Shown here: positions 44,641 through 54,287 of the stretch, piece after piece
Layout of the letters: the number at the start of each line of letters is the position of its first letter
Numbering within the stretch: the first letter of the stretch is position 1
Origin: an uncultured Bacteroidales bacterium
GTDB taxonomy: Bacteria; Bacteroidota; Bacteroidia; Bacteroidales; UBA3824
Direction of reading: 5' to 3'
Assembly: GCA_937877455.1 (NCBI GenBank)
Contig: CALFIU010000024.1
Coordinates: 1 to 59,858 of the forward strand
DNA length: 59,858 nucleotides
The notes under the pieces: generated by a model
What the model saw: only the letters and a program-made list of their open reading frames with translations
Database searches by the model: none
Told to the model about the DNA's origin: nothing
Program-made: the position numbers and the translations under genes

Positions 44641-45717
44641 ATGAAACTAAAACGACTAAACATTGTAAATTTCAAAAATCACGAATTACGCGAATTTATT
44701 TTCAACAAAAAAATTTCTTGTTTTACAGGAAAAAACGGCGTAGGCAAAACCAATGTATTAGACGCAATGTACTATTTGTCGTTTAGCAAAAGTTTCATAA
44801 ACCCCACCGACAACCAAAATATACGCAATCAAGAAGATTTTTTTACCTTGAGAGGCGTTTATGAAATAGACCAAATGGAAGAAAACATTGTACTAACGTT
44901 TTCTAAAACCAACGGCAAAACACTTAAACGCAACGACAAAGAATACGAAAAAATAAGCACACATATTGGGCTAATACCTCTGGTGATAATAAACCCACAA
45001 GACATAAAACTTATATTCGACGGTAGCGCAGAACGTCGCAAATTTATCGATGCAGCAATCTCACAATACAATAAAAGTTACCTTTCTGCAATACAAAACT
45101 ACAACCGTGCATTGCTACAACGCAACAAAATACTTAAAACATCGGCCCAACACCAAGGATTCGACTACTCTTTAATGCAAATGTGGGATATGCACCTTGT
45201 GTCTAATGCAAAAATAATACACAAAGTAAGAAAAGAATTTTGCGAAAAATTTATCCCAGAATTTATAAAATTTTATAATATAATTTCTGGAGAAAATGAA
45301 GAACCTCAACTAAAATATCAAACCCAACTCGACAAAGATGACATGCAAAATCTTCTAATTACAAATTTTGAACGCGACAAAATTTTGCAACACACAAGTT
45401 GCGGTGTACACAAAGATGACCTTATTTTTGAAATATCAAATCGACCTCTAAAAAATAGTGGTAGCCAAGGTCAACAAAAAACATTTTTGGCAGCTCTAAA
45501 ACTCGCACAATTTTTTCATCTCCGTCAAAATGGAAAAACCCCTCTCCTACTTCTTGACGATGTATTTGATAAACTTGATGCAATACGAGTAAAAAAAATT
45601 GTAAACCTCGTAACAGAAAACAAAGATTTCGGTCAAATATTTATGTCGCATACCAATCAAGACGACATCAAAAAAATATTTGAAAACAACAACGATTACG
45701 AAATTTTTGAACTATAA
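44641..45717 (+). CDS. recF: DNA replication/repair protein RecF
   Basis: A 358-aa SMC-like ATPase that loads RecA at gaps together with RecO and RecR. Walker A is GKNGVGKT (30-37). The ABC signature is SGSQGQQKTFLAALKLAQ and the Walker B LLLLDDVFDKLD. Length is typical. In this phylum recF is usually separate from dnaA-dnaN. Here it pairs with dnaX. Confidence 0.96.
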   Translation: MKLKRLNIVNFKNHELREFIFNKKISCFTGKNGVGKTNVLDAMYYLSFSKSFINPTDNQNIRNQEDFFTLRGVYEIDQMEENIVLTFSKTNGKTLKRNDKEYEKISTHIGLIPLVIINPQDIKLIFDGSAERRKFIDAAISQYNKSYLSAIQNYNRALLQRNKILKTSAQHQGFDYSLMQMWDMHLVSNAKIIHKVRKEFCEKFIPEFIKFYNIISGENEEPQLKYQTQLDKDDMQNLLITNFERDKILQHTSCGVHKDDLIFEISNRPLKNSGSQGQQKTFLAALKLAQFFHLRQNGKTPLLLLDDVFDKLDAIRVKKIVNLVTENKDFGQIFMSHTNQDDIKKIFENNNDYEIFEL

Positions 45718-45824
45718 TACCACCTATCCAAAAAGAAATTTAAAATTGTTAATTTTTGTTAATATAATTTTTTATAATAATAAAAAACAAGTAGTTAGAC
45801 TGTTAAAATAAAAATAACAAAAAA

Positions 45825-46232
45825 ATGAAAAACTCCAAAAAAACTGCCGATGCTATACACATTTTATTATACATAGAAACCAACAAAAACTCTCCAAGAA
45901 TAACAAGCGAAGACATTGCCGAAGACTTAAACGTTAATGCAAGTTACGTAAGACAAATACTTTCTAAACTTAGAAAAGCCAAAATCATTGGCGGTGAATC
46001 CACAACAAAATTATCGCGAAAACCAATAGAAATATCCTTTTACGAAATTTACAAAGCAGTAGAAAATAACAGACAACTATTTGCTATAAACAAAAATATA
46101 AACTTTGATTCGTCAAACGCAATAAAAATACAGCAAGCAATAAGCGAATATTACAATATACTGCAAAAATCAGTTGAAAAAAATATGAAATCCATAACCC
46201 TCGCACACATACAAGAAAGAACAAAAAAATAG
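45825..46232 (+). CDS. Rrf2-family transcription regulator
   Basis: A 135-aa winged-HTH protein of the Rrf2 family: ADAIHILLYIE, ITSEDIAEDLNVNASYVRQI, then LSKLRKAKIIGG and the wing STTKLSRKPIEISFYEIYKAVE. It contains no cysteine, so it cannot bind the Fe-S cluster of IscR or NsrR and must sense something else. Targets are unknown. Confidence 0.9.
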   Translation: MKNSKKTADAIHILLYIETNKNSPRITSEDIAEDLNVNASYVRQILSKLRKAKIIGGESTTKLSRKPIEISFYEIYKAVENNRQLFAINKNINFDSSNAIKIQQAISEYYNILQKSVEKNMKSITLAHIQERTKK

Positions 46233-46298
46233 TTTTTTCTAACAAAAAAGGTATGGTAATTGCGAATGTTATTATAGCAAACGAAATCATAAATAAAT

Positions 46299-47033
46299 AT
46301 GAAAAGCAAAGCAATAATAACATTAGCCGTCGCAATGCTATTTTGTGCCTGCAACAGACAAAATTTACAGCACGAACAAGATAGATTCTGTACCAAAAGC
46401 GGAAAAACATTAGATTTTACTTGCATAAAACATTCAAGCATACGGCTAACATACGGCGAAACTGAAATTGAATTCGACCCAGTGGAAAATATTGAGCCAA
46501 AAACCGACTATTCCACAATACCAAAAGCCGACTATATTTTTGTAACTCACGAACATTATGACCATTTTGACACCACAGCAATAAAAAAACTATCCAAACC
46601 TACTACAAAAATTATAACAAACAAAAAATGTAGAGAAACACTCGGACGAGGAAAAGCTATGGAAAATGGCGACAAAATAGAACTCCAAGGCATATTGGTA
46701 GAAGCCGTTCCCGCATACAACACAACACCTGAAAACCTAAAATTCCATCCCAAAGGTCGCGATAACGGATTTGTTGTTACAATAGATGGACTAAGAATTT
46801 ACGTAGCTGGCGACACCGAAGATATTCCAGAAATGAAACATCTCAAAAACATTGACATCGCATTTCTTCCTTGCAACCAACCATACACAATGACACCAAA
46901 ACAATTGGCAAACGCTGCAAAAATGATAAATCCAAAGGTTCTATATCCATACCATCTCGGCGACACCGACATAAACGAAATTGTTAAAGAATTACAAGGT
47001 TGCAACATAGAAATTAGAATAAGAAATTTTTAA
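46299..47033 (+). CDS. Metallo-beta-lactamase-fold lipoprotein (UPF0173-like)
   Basis: A 244-aa protein with a lipoprotein signal ending FCAC (Cys18) and a metal-dependent hydrolase domain of the UPF0173/UlaG-like MBL group. Metal ligands are THEHYDHFD (83-91), the YVAGDTED Asp region and the final HLGDTDINEIV. Family members act on lactones or phosphodiesters. An exported lipoprotein form is less usual, and the substrate is unknown. Confidence 0.88.
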   Translation: MKSKAIITLAVAMLFCACNRQNLQHEQDRFCTKSGKTLDFTCIKHSSIRLTYGETEIEFDPVENIEPKTDYSTIPKADYIFVTHEHYDHFDTTAIKKLSKPTTKIITNKKCRETLGRGKAMENGDKIELQGILVEAVPAYNTTPENLKFHPKGRDNGFVVTIDGLRIYVAGDTEDIPEMKHLKNIDIAFLPCNQPYTMTPKQLANAAKMINPKVLYPYHLGDTDINEIVKELQGCNIEIRIRNF

Positions 47034-47039
47034 TTATTT

Positions 47040-47072
47040 TTTGGATAATAAAAATAAATTTCAATATATTTG
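47040..47072 (+). promoter_or_regulatory. Promoter of tRNA-Gly
   Basis: TTTG (47040-47043) and TATATTTG (47065-47072) are spaced 21 nt, 13 nt before the tRNA. Confidence 0.7.
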
Positions 47073-47085
47073 CACCATCAAAAAT

Positions 47086-47158
47086 GCGGGAGTAGCTCAG
47101 TTGGTAGAGCGACAGCTTCCCAAGTTGTAGGTCGCGGGTTCGAGCCCCGTTTCCCGCT
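47086..47158 (+). tRNA. tRNA-Gly (anticodon CCC)
   Basis: 73 nt cloverleaf: acceptor GCGGGAG/TTCCCGC (one G-U), D stem GCTC/GAGC, anticodon stem ACAGC/GTTGT with loop TTCCCAA (anticodon CCC), T stem GCGGG/CCCGT with loop TTCGAGC. CCA is not encoded. The GH26 gene starts 45 nt downstream and may share the transcript. Confidence 0.95.
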
Positions 47159-47202
47159 CTTTTAAATTATTCCATATTACACAAATATTACAAAATAATC
47201 TA

Positions 47203-48222
47203 ATGAAAAAATTATTATTAGTCCTTTTTGCATTTGCAGCAATTTCGGCTACAACATTTGCACAAAAGCCAGTAAACCCAAATGCAACCAAAGAAGCCAA
47301 AGAGTTGCTACAAAGAATTTATGCCCTTAACGGTAAACAAACACTTGCAGGACAACATTGTTATCCGCTATACAGCGACATTCTTATGGAACGCGTTAAC
47401 AACTTAACAGGAAAATACCCAGTTGTGTTCGGTCAAGATTTTGGGTACAGCAAACCCAACAGTCTTGACGGCATAAACTTTCGTCAAAGGGTGATTGACA
47501 ACGCTATAAAATGGCACAAAGAAGAAGCTATAATAACTCTAATGTGGCACGCTGTACCACCAAACCACAAAGGCAATTACACCACTTGGCAAGGCGAACA
47601 CGGCATTCAAAGCAAACTCACCGACAAAGAATGGCAAGACCTTTTTACAGAAGGTAGCGAAATAAACAATAATTGGAAATCGCAAGTTGATGTTATAGCT
47701 TTTTATCTAAGACAACTTCAAGACGAAAATATTCCCGTAATTTTTCGCCCATATCACGAAATGAATGGTGATTGGTTTTGGTGGGGCTATAATGAAGAAA
47801 ATTATCGCAAACTTTACCAAATGCTTTGGAAACGAATAACCGAATATCATAAAATCAATAATTTAATTTGGGTGTTCAATGCCAACGAATTAGGAAGCCC
47901 AAACGTAAAACCATACGATGGTTTTTATCCCGGCGATGAATATGTCGATATACTTGCAACAGATTTTTATTCAAGTGGTTACAAAGGCAACGACTATGAA
48001 CTTTTACAAAAACTTGGTAAAGGCAAACCCGTCGCAATTGGAGAATGTGGAAAATTCCCAACAGTTGAACTTTTGAAAAAACAACCAAAATGGGCTTGGT
48101 TTATGTGTTGGAGCGAATTTCTCGAAACCGCTAACAACGATTGGAACGAAAGACACAAACTATACAATTCTGACCAAGTGATGACATTGGACGAATACGC
48201 AAAAAATAGCCCAATATTCTAA
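47203..48222 (+). CDS. Glycoside hydrolase family 26 (beta-mannanase-like)
   Basis: A 339-aa secreted enzyme with a signal peptide ending FAQ. GH26 motifs are clear: LAGQHC near the N-terminus, VFGQDFGY, ITLMWHAVPP, RPYHEMNGDWFWWG with the acid/base Glu186, and GECGKF with the nucleophile Glu281. Family members hydrolyse beta-1,4-mannan or related beta-glycans. No SusC/D pair or other glycan genes are adjacent, so it is not in a polysaccharide utilisation locus. Export as a free periplasmic or secreted protein is likely. Confidence 0.94.
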   Translation: MKKLLLVLFAFAAISATTFAQKPVNPNATKEAKELLQRIYALNGKQTLAGQHCYPLYSDILMERVNNLTGKYPVVFGQDFGYSKPNSLDGINFRQRVIDNAIKWHKEEAIITLMWHAVPPNHKGNYTTWQGEHGIQSKLTDKEWQDLFTEGSEINNNWKSQVDVIAFYLRQLQDENIPVIFRPYHEMNGDWFWWGYNEENYRKLYQMLWKRITEYHKINNLIWVFNANELGSPNVKPYDGFYPGDEYVDILATDFYSSGYKGNDYELLQKLGKGKPVAIGECGKFPTVELLKKQPKWAWFMCWSEFLETANNDWNERHKLYNSDQVMTLDEYAKNSPIF

Positions 48223-48247
48223 AAATTAGCAAAGAATAGTTATCAAA

Positions 48248-48282
48248 AAAATGAGGAAGCCCAGTTAGACTTCCTCATTTTT
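48248..48282 (+). terminator. Terminator of GH26 gene
   Basis: The stem AATGAGGAAG/CTTCCTCATT with a 10-nt loop and a T8 run. Confidence 0.85.
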
Positions 48283-48421
48283 TTTAATATAACTTCTTGT
48301 AAAAACAATATTGTTGCTTTGTCGAACATAGCATATATAATATAAGGTGTACCACAAAACTATTATCAAACCAAAATTTTATAGCATTTTTTATATCACA
48401 ATAAAAAATCACAAACTTTTA

Positions 48422-49111
48422 TTACATAAAATATTGAAATTTACCATCTTTAGAAACAAAAAACCAATGCTCACCAGAAATCCTAACATTTACAACACTC
48501 ATTCCACTTTGTTTTAACGCATTTTTCAAAGTTTGCGGAACAGACCCCAAAAATTTAAAACCACCTGAATAAACTGCCACCACAGCATTATCAACAATAG
48601 TAGCCGAAATAATACGCCCATACGAACTAATACCATCTTGAAGCCAACTCAACAAATTTGGCGACGATGCCGAAAGATGTTGTTGAGTTATAGCAGCCCA
48701 TTCTCCCTCATCGTTAAACGGAGCAGAAATAATAGTTTCGTGATTAAGATTAAACTCACGCAACTTAGAAATAAAAGCCGTTGGCAAACCAGCAGAATGT
48801 TTATAACCATTGCCATCAAAAATTACGAGCCAATGTCCTTTTTCTGTAAGTTGCACATCATTAATAGTACTACCACGCTCAGAAAGTTGTTTCAATGCAT
48901 CTCGCAATTCAACAGGACAATTTTTACAAGCCCATCCATTCTTACCATACAACACCACATCGCCAAAATTTTGAGTAATAGCAACAGCCTTACATTGACC
49001 ATGCTGTTTTATACATTGCTTTACATAACTACGACTATCTTGCGAAAAAATAGGAGTAGCAACAGCCATAAGCAACAAAAAAACTAAAAGTTTATTTATA
49101 ATTTTATCCAT
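48422..49111 (-). CDS. Secreted repeat protein of unknown function
   Basis: A 229-aa protein with a signal peptide ending FSQ (24). It appears to contain four degenerate ~40-aa units, each a helix (for example LRDALKQLSERG, FISKLREFNLN, LLSWLQDGISSYG, LKNALKQSGMS) followed by two strands with an aromatic end (GHWLVIFDGNGY, GEWAAITQ, AVVAVYSGGFKF, EHWFFVSKDGKF). The unit resembles repeat proteins seen in other Bacteroidota exoproteins. It has Cys33, Cys40 and a CKNC pair in the first unit. Function not known. Confidence 0.8.
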   Translation of the reverse strand: MDKIINKLLVFLLLMAVATPIFSQDSRSYVKQCIKQHGQCKAVAITQNFGDVVLYGKNGWACKNCPVELRDALKQLSERGSTINDVQLTEKGHWLVIFDGNGYKHSAGLPTAFISKLREFNLNHETIISAPFNDEGEWAAITQQHLSASSPNLLSWLQDGISSYGRIISATIVDNAVVAVYSGGFKFLGSVPQTLKNALKQSGMSVVNVRISGEHWFFVSKDGKFQYFM

Positions 49112-49270
49112 AATAATTGTTGTTTTGTAAAATAACGTAGTTTTTTTACAAATATTGCAAAATAAAAATACAAAGTAAAAAATTAAACATTAAAATTTCG
49201 TTTTTTTTCTTACATAACGACAATATGAAAAAAAAATAACAACAGGACGTGTTTTTTTTAAATAAAATAT

Positions 49271-49278
49271 TACCTTTG
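49271..49278 (+). promoter_or_regulatory. -7 box of tail-specific protease gene
   Basis: TACCTTTG. The predicted transcript start (about 49285) lies after or at the TTG codon at 49286, so translation must start at a later ATG. Confidence 0.55.
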
Positions 49279-49336
49279 AAAAATTTTGAAAAACTGTCCT
49301 ATTATGGGTTATAAACAGTACAAAAGAGAAAAAATA

Positions 49337-51433
49337 ATGAAAACCATCTTAAAAATCGGTGTACCCCTGCTCATTGTTGCAGGAGTTACCGTAGCATTCA
49401 AAACAAAGAAAAACGCTGACGACCGCGACCGTGTGGTACTTCAAGTTACAGCTCAAGTACTTCAAACAGCACATTACAACAATGTAACGCTTGACGACAA
49501 TTTTTCCTCGAAAATATTCGACGAATACATAGAAAAACTTGACTATGCAAAACGGTATTTATTAAAATCAGATATGCAAGAACTTGAAAAATACCGTTAT
49601 AAAATAGACGATCAGATAAAACTTCTCAACTTTGAGTTATACGACAAAGCCACCAAATTAATAAAACAACGCCAAGCAGAAGCAGAAACCTATTATCAAC
49701 AAGCAATAAACGGCAATTTTGATTTCTCTGTTGACGAAAATTTTCAAACCGACCCAGAAAAAATCGACTACGCCGAAAATCAAGAAGTTCTCAAAGACAA
49801 TTGGCGCAAAATGGTAAAACTCGCCGTAATAGAAAAAATTTCCGACATGATGACACAACGCGAAGATGCAAAAAAACAGTCGGACACTGCAACTATAAAA
49901 ACAGACCAAGAAATAACTAACGAAGCAATAAAAAAAGTAAAAGAAAATTACGACGAGTGGATGAAACGTGTGTCGCAAATAAAAGAAAAAGAATGGTTTA
50001 GCTTATATATCAACGCAATAACTGCAGCTTACGATCCACATACAGAATATCTTCCACCTGCCGAAAAAAAGAATTTCGACGTTCAAATGTCAGGAAAATT
50101 TGAAGGTATCGGTGCAACTCTCCAATCTCGCAACGGACAAACCAAAGTTGTTGACATAATCCCTGGAAGTGCATGTTGGAGACAAGGCGAACTCGAAGTT
50201 AACGACATAATTATGAAAGTAGGGCAAGGTGAAGATGCCCCAGTTGACATTGCCAACATGAATTTGGACGATGCAGTGCAATTGATACGAGGCAAAAAAG
50301 GAACAACTGTAAAACTAACCGTAAAAAAACTCGACGGAACAATAAAAATAATACCAATAGTCCGCGATGTTGTAATAATAGAAGAAACATATGCAAAATC
50401 TTCTGTAATAACATCTTCTGATGGCAAAACAAAAGCAGGATATATCTATCTTCCAAAGTTTTACGCCGATTTTAACGACCGCAACGGACGTTTTTGCAGT
50501 GCCGATGTCAAAGCAGAAATAGCAAAACTAAAAGCAGAAAATGTGGCAGGCATAATACTCGACCTTCGCAACAACGGCGGTGGTAGCCTTAGCGATGTTG
50601 TTAAAATGTCAGGACTTTTTATTCCCCAAGGACCTATAGTTCAAGTGCGTGATAGATTTCAAAAAGAACGCACCCACGAAGACACCGACAACGGAACAGA
50701 ATACAACGGACCTCTCGTAATAATGGTTAACCATTTCAGTGCATCAGCTTCAGAAATTATAGCCGCAGCAATGCAAGATTACAACCGTGCAATAATAATC
50801 GGTAGCAATCAAACATACGGAAAAGGTACTGTTCAAAGCGTTTACGATTACGACCAACTCGTTAACGGCAACTACGCACTTAAACCTCTTGGAGCAATAA
50901 AAATGACAATTCAAAAATTCTACCGCATAAGCGGCGGCTCCACACAACTAAAAGGTGTTACTCCAGACATTATCCTGCCCGATAACTATTCGTTTATCGA
51001 CAAAATAGGAGAAAAAGAAACACACAACGCATTGCAATGGGACATGATAGAACAAGCAAAATTTACCCCATACAAACCGCAATACAACAAAAACAAAGTT
51101 ATTGCAGCAAGCAAAAAAAGAATAGAAAATAATACTCACTTCAACGAAATTACACAAAACGCACAACGTCTGAAAAAACTAAACGATGATACATACTACT
51201 CGCTCAATCTACAAAAATATCGCGAACATCAAAAACTCGTTTCAGACGAAGCAAAAAAGTACGACAAACTCGGAAAAGAAAAAACTGGAACAACAGCCTA
51301 TTTCACCGACAAAGACAAAAAAGCAGTTGAAGGCGATACTCTAAAAACCAAAAAATTTACACGTTGGTTTGCCGATTTAGAAAAAGACATCTACATAAAC
51401 GAGGCTGTCAACATTATTTCCGATATGCAATAA
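49337..51433 (+). CDS. Carboxy-terminal (tail-specific) protease, S41 family
   Basis: A 698-aa periplasmic serine protease of the Prc/Tsp type that degrades proteins from the C-terminus. The N-terminal hydrophobic segment KIGVPLLIVAGVTVAF is the signal or anchor. A helical region precedes the PDZ domain (GIGATLQSRNGQTKVVDIIP then GSACWRQGELEVNDIIMKV). The protease core has GIILDLRNNGGGSLSDVV, the Ser motif FSASASEI and the catalytic Lys in QTYGKGTVQ. A long C-terminal region follows, as in E. coli Prc. The start at 49337 is chosen because the promoter box rules out the TTG at 49286. ATG at 49304 remains possible. Confidence 0.94.
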   Translation: MKTILKIGVPLLIVAGVTVAFKTKKNADDRDRVVLQVTAQVLQTAHYNNVTLDDNFSSKIFDEYIEKLDYAKRYLLKSDMQELEKYRYKIDDQIKLLNFELYDKATKLIKQRQAEAETYYQQAINGNFDFSVDENFQTDPEKIDYAENQEVLKDNWRKMVKLAVIEKISDMMTQREDAKKQSDTATIKTDQEITNEAIKKVKENYDEWMKRVSQIKEKEWFSLYINAITAAYDPHTEYLPPAEKKNFDVQMSGKFEGIGATLQSRNGQTKVVDIIPGSACWRQGELEVNDIIMKVGQGEDAPVDIANMNLDDAVQLIRGKKGTTVKLTVKKLDGTIKIIPIVRDVVIIEETYAKSSVITSSDGKTKAGYIYLPKFYADFNDRNGRFCSADVKAEIAKLKAENVAGIILDLRNNGGGSLSDVVKMSGLFIPQGPIVQVRDRFQKERTHEDTDNGTEYNGPLVIMVNHFSASASEIIAAAMQDYNRAIIIGSNQTYGKGTVQSVYDYDQLVNGNYALKPLGAIKMTIQKFYRISGGSTQLKGVTPDIILPDNYSFIDKIGEKETHNALQWDMIEQAKFTPYKPQYNKNKVIAASKKRIENNTHFNEITQNAQRLKKLNDDTYYSLNLQKYREHQKLVSDEAKKYDKLGKEKTGTTAYFTDKDKKAVEGDTLKTKKFTRWFADLEKDIYINEAVNIISDMQ

Positions 51434-51450
51434 CATAAGACAAAAAACTA

Positions 51451-51490
51451 AAAAATACCTCGCATTATAATTTTTATGCGAGGTATTTTT
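51451..51490 (+). terminator. Terminator of protease gene
   Basis: A perfect 15-bp stem (51451-51465 with 51476-51490) with a T run. Confidence 0.88.
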
Positions 51491-51505
51491 TTTTACACAA
51501 AACAC

Positions 51506-51573
51506 AATGAAATTGACGTGATTTTTTCACGGCAATTTTATTTCAACGGGCGAACATACAGGTCCGACCCTAC
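51506..51573. repeat. Second copy of the palindromic intergenic repeat
   Basis: The arm AATGAAATTGACGTGA pairs with TCACGGCAATTTTATT, then the CGGGCGAACATACAGGTCC tail follows. Both parts match the element at 1-153. A third partial arm (CAAATGAAATTAACGTA) lies near 51683-51700. The remaining stretch to 51728 shows nothing else. Confidence 0.6.
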
Positions 51574-51728
51574 AAATCATTCTATTTTGGGTGGGTATTA
51601 TCGCCAACTCTTGTTCATAATATTGAATATCACCATATTTTGTAAGGGCAGGACTATGTACCCACCCGCATTGATGTCAAATCAAATGAAATTAACGTAA
51701 TTTTTTTTAACAAAAATTTAGATTTTAA

Positions 51729-51759
51729 TTTGTAAGAAATAAAATAAACTATATTTTTG
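51729..51759 (+). promoter_or_regulatory. Promoter of TonB-dependent receptor
   Basis: TTTG (51729-51732) and TATTTTTG (51752-51759) are spaced 19 nt. Confidence 0.6.
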
Positions 51760-51788
51760 CCAAATTAAAAATTATGTACAGGGATAGC

Positions 51789-54227
51789 ATGGCAACTAAA
51801 ATCAACAAAATATTATCAACAACAGCATTGACAATATTGCCGTTTGTTGTAGGCGCACAGATTGACACATTGCCAATCAACAACCGTGAAATATTGGGCA
51901 AAGAAAACATCGACACAACCACACATCACACAGAAAAATTAGTGATTTCGGCAGGACGTAGCACCAAAAGCGTTGACCAGCTTCCCGTAACTGTTTATAT
52001 AATATCTCACGAAGAAATAATTCGCAACGGCTATTTCACACTCTGCGACGTTTTAAAAACCGCTCCTGGCATAAGAGTATCACAACCTCACTCAGGAGAA
52101 TTAGGCGAGGCATTTATCCAACGTGGAATGACAGGAAACACCTATACAAAAATACTTTTAAACGGTGTTGATATAAAACCATCCGCTCCAACAGGAATGC
52201 CACTCGGAGCCAACGTACCAATAAGACAAGCAGAAAGAATAGAAATAATCTATGGTCCTGCATCTGCAAGTTATGGAAATGATGCGTGCGGAGGTGTAAT
52301 CAACATAGTAACCAAACAAGATGCGCAAAAAAACTATGCCCAAGCCGACGCAATAGCAGGAACAGGCGGATACCACTACATAAATTTTCATGCTGGAGGT
52401 AAATTTGGACGTGGAAAACACGTAGCACAATACGCCATATACGGTAGTAATCTACGCTACGATAATATGAACGTTACAGACTACGAAAAAGATGACATTT
52501 ACAATCGTTGGAATTATTTTGAACAACGTGGTCAGCAGTTTACTTGGAAAGATGCGGAAGGCGAACATGCTATAAACCCAACAGAAATAACACCAGAAAT
52601 ATACCAAAATTATGCCGCGATGATGCAATTTGCACAAATACGCGAAATAGTTGGATATACAGCCAACTATCAAGGCGATTTGTATTATCCAGAATTTGCA
52701 AAAATTTCGCAAGAAGCAGCTCAAACTGGAATAGAACTACTATACAGAGGCATAAATTTTAGTTATAACTATATGTACCGCAGCGACTTCTCAACACTCG
52801 GAATGTCGCCAATGTTATTCAACTATTCCGACCCTAACTATATGATGGGTGAAAAAATTACACGTGCAGCATTGTCGGGAACATGGACTTTCGGCAATTT
52901 TTCCACCAATACAGTAGCAAAATATATACGCTACCGTATGGACGAAAACTCTGCTCGTGGGGTAACATACTCGCCATACACACAATACATGTACGCAGCT
53001 GGCGACGACATAGGATTAGAAGAAAACATAACATACAAAATAGGTGAAAATATTGATCTTTCGGCAGGTGTGTCCTACCAATTTACAGGAATACTCCCCT
53101 ACACCAACGAAAGCAGATACAAATTTGATTTTAGCAAATATCACTCATTTGCAACAAGCGTTGACTATGCCGATCCACTTTTCGGAACTTTTGGCATATA
53201 TCCCTACACATACTCACAAACAGGAGCATACGGACAAGCAGTTTGGGATTGGAAGATTTTTTCATTAACAGGCGGCATACGTTACGATTACAACTCAAAA
53301 TGGGGAAACTCGCTTAACCCACGAATCGCTGGTCTTGTAAAAATATCCGACAGACTAACATTTAGAGCTTCACGTGGTTACGCATACAAAGCACCCACAG
53401 CACAACACCTATATTCAACAACCGCTGTGGACGCTTCTGTTACACTTAACACAATATACAAAATACTCGGATACCCAACAGTTGATACAACACTAATTGC
53501 GTATCACCAAGTGCCAGCATACGACCTCAACCCAGAAAAAATTGCATCAACAGAACTCGGTCTTAGATTTTACATAAACCATACAAACTATATGGAACTT
53601 GTGGTATATACAAACCGTATTCGCGACCCTATAGTACGTACATGGTGCGACCTCGATACTTCTGAATATCAAGGAATAGGAAGTTCTGTTGTATCAAGTG
53701 GTCTTATAACAAGAAGTTACAGAAACGAAAACAATTCGCAAATAAAACTACGTAGTTATCAATTTATTGCAGTGTTTAAAGACCTATACAAACCAATACA
53801 CCTAAATATTGATGGAGCTATAACAATGTCGTTAGGACACGAAGATATATCAAACGACGACTACACAGGCATAAGTTACGACCGTGTTAACTATATACGC
53901 CAAACACCAAAATATATGGCGCAACTCGCATTTGACTTCAATTTTCTAAAAATAATGCATTTCAGAGCCGAAAACGTATATTGTAGCAAATGGGCAAGAA
54001 AATATTACTTAGGCAACAACAATAAGTTTTTTTGGGCAACCCAGTATTACAACCTCGACGTAGCACTAACAATGAAAATAGGCAGACACCTAATAGGCAT
54101 AATAAAAGTAACCAACGTATTTGACCAAGAATACGGAGGCATAGATATGAAAGAAATGGACGTTGACTTACAATACAACCCACAACTAAAAAGAAATGTC
54201 CGTTTTGGACTTACTTACGAATTTTAA
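51789..54227 (+). CDS. TonB-dependent outer-membrane receptor
   Basis: An 812-aa outer-membrane receptor. A signal peptide (KINKILSTTALTILPFVVGAQ region) is followed by a plug domain (about 45-170: QLPVTVYIISHEEI, VLKTAPGIRVSQP, YTKILLNGVDIKP, QAERIEIIYGPASASYGNDACGG split motif, GVINIVTK) and a 22-strand barrel ending in a C-terminal Phe (RFGLTYEF). There is no carboxypeptidase-like N-terminal domain and no SusD partner, so it is a siderophore-, cobalamin- or metal-type receptor rather than SusC. Substrate unknown. An earlier ATG at 51774 would leave a leader of only ~8 nt. Confidence 0.93.
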   Translation: MATKINKILSTTALTILPFVVGAQIDTLPINNREILGKENIDTTTHHTEKLVISAGRSTKSVDQLPVTVYIISHEEIIRNGYFTLCDVLKTAPGIRVSQPHSGELGEAFIQRGMTGNTYTKILLNGVDIKPSAPTGMPLGANVPIRQAERIEIIYGPASASYGNDACGGVINIVTKQDAQKNYAQADAIAGTGGYHYINFHAGGKFGRGKHVAQYAIYGSNLRYDNMNVTDYEKDDIYNRWNYFEQRGQQFTWKDAEGEHAINPTEITPEIYQNYAAMMQFAQIREIVGYTANYQGDLYYPEFAKISQEAAQTGIELLYRGINFSYNYMYRSDFSTLGMSPMLFNYSDPNYMMGEKITRAALSGTWTFGNFSTNTVAKYIRYRMDENSARGVTYSPYTQYMYAAGDDIGLEENITYKIGENIDLSAGVSYQFTGILPYTNESRYKFDFSKYHSFATSVDYADPLFGTFGIYPYTYSQTGAYGQAVWDWKIFSLTGGIRYDYNSKWGNSLNPRIAGLVKISDRLTFRASRGYAYKAPTAQHLYSTTAVDASVTLNTIYKILGYPTVDTTLIAYHQVPAYDLNPEKIASTELGLRFYINHTNYMELVVYTNRIRDPIVRTWCDLDTSEYQGIGSSVVSSGLITRSYRNENNSQIKLRSYQFIAVFKDLYKPIHLNIDGAITMSLGHEDISNDDYTGISYDRVNYIRQTPKYMAQLAFDFNFLKIMHFRAENVYCSKWARKYYLGNNNKFFWATQYYNLDVALTMKIGRHLIGIIKVTNVFDQEYGGIDMKEMDVDLQYNPQLKRNVRFGLTYEF

Positions 54228-54287
54228 ACAAAAAAAAACAAAAAATGGTTTTCTTTTTGCAATATAATTAGAAAACCTTTAAAAAAA

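Noticed and set aside
47097..47300. Minus-strand open frame ending in ERETGLEPATYNLGSCRSTN
   Set aside because: Antisense of tRNA-Gly, another well-known spurious translation.
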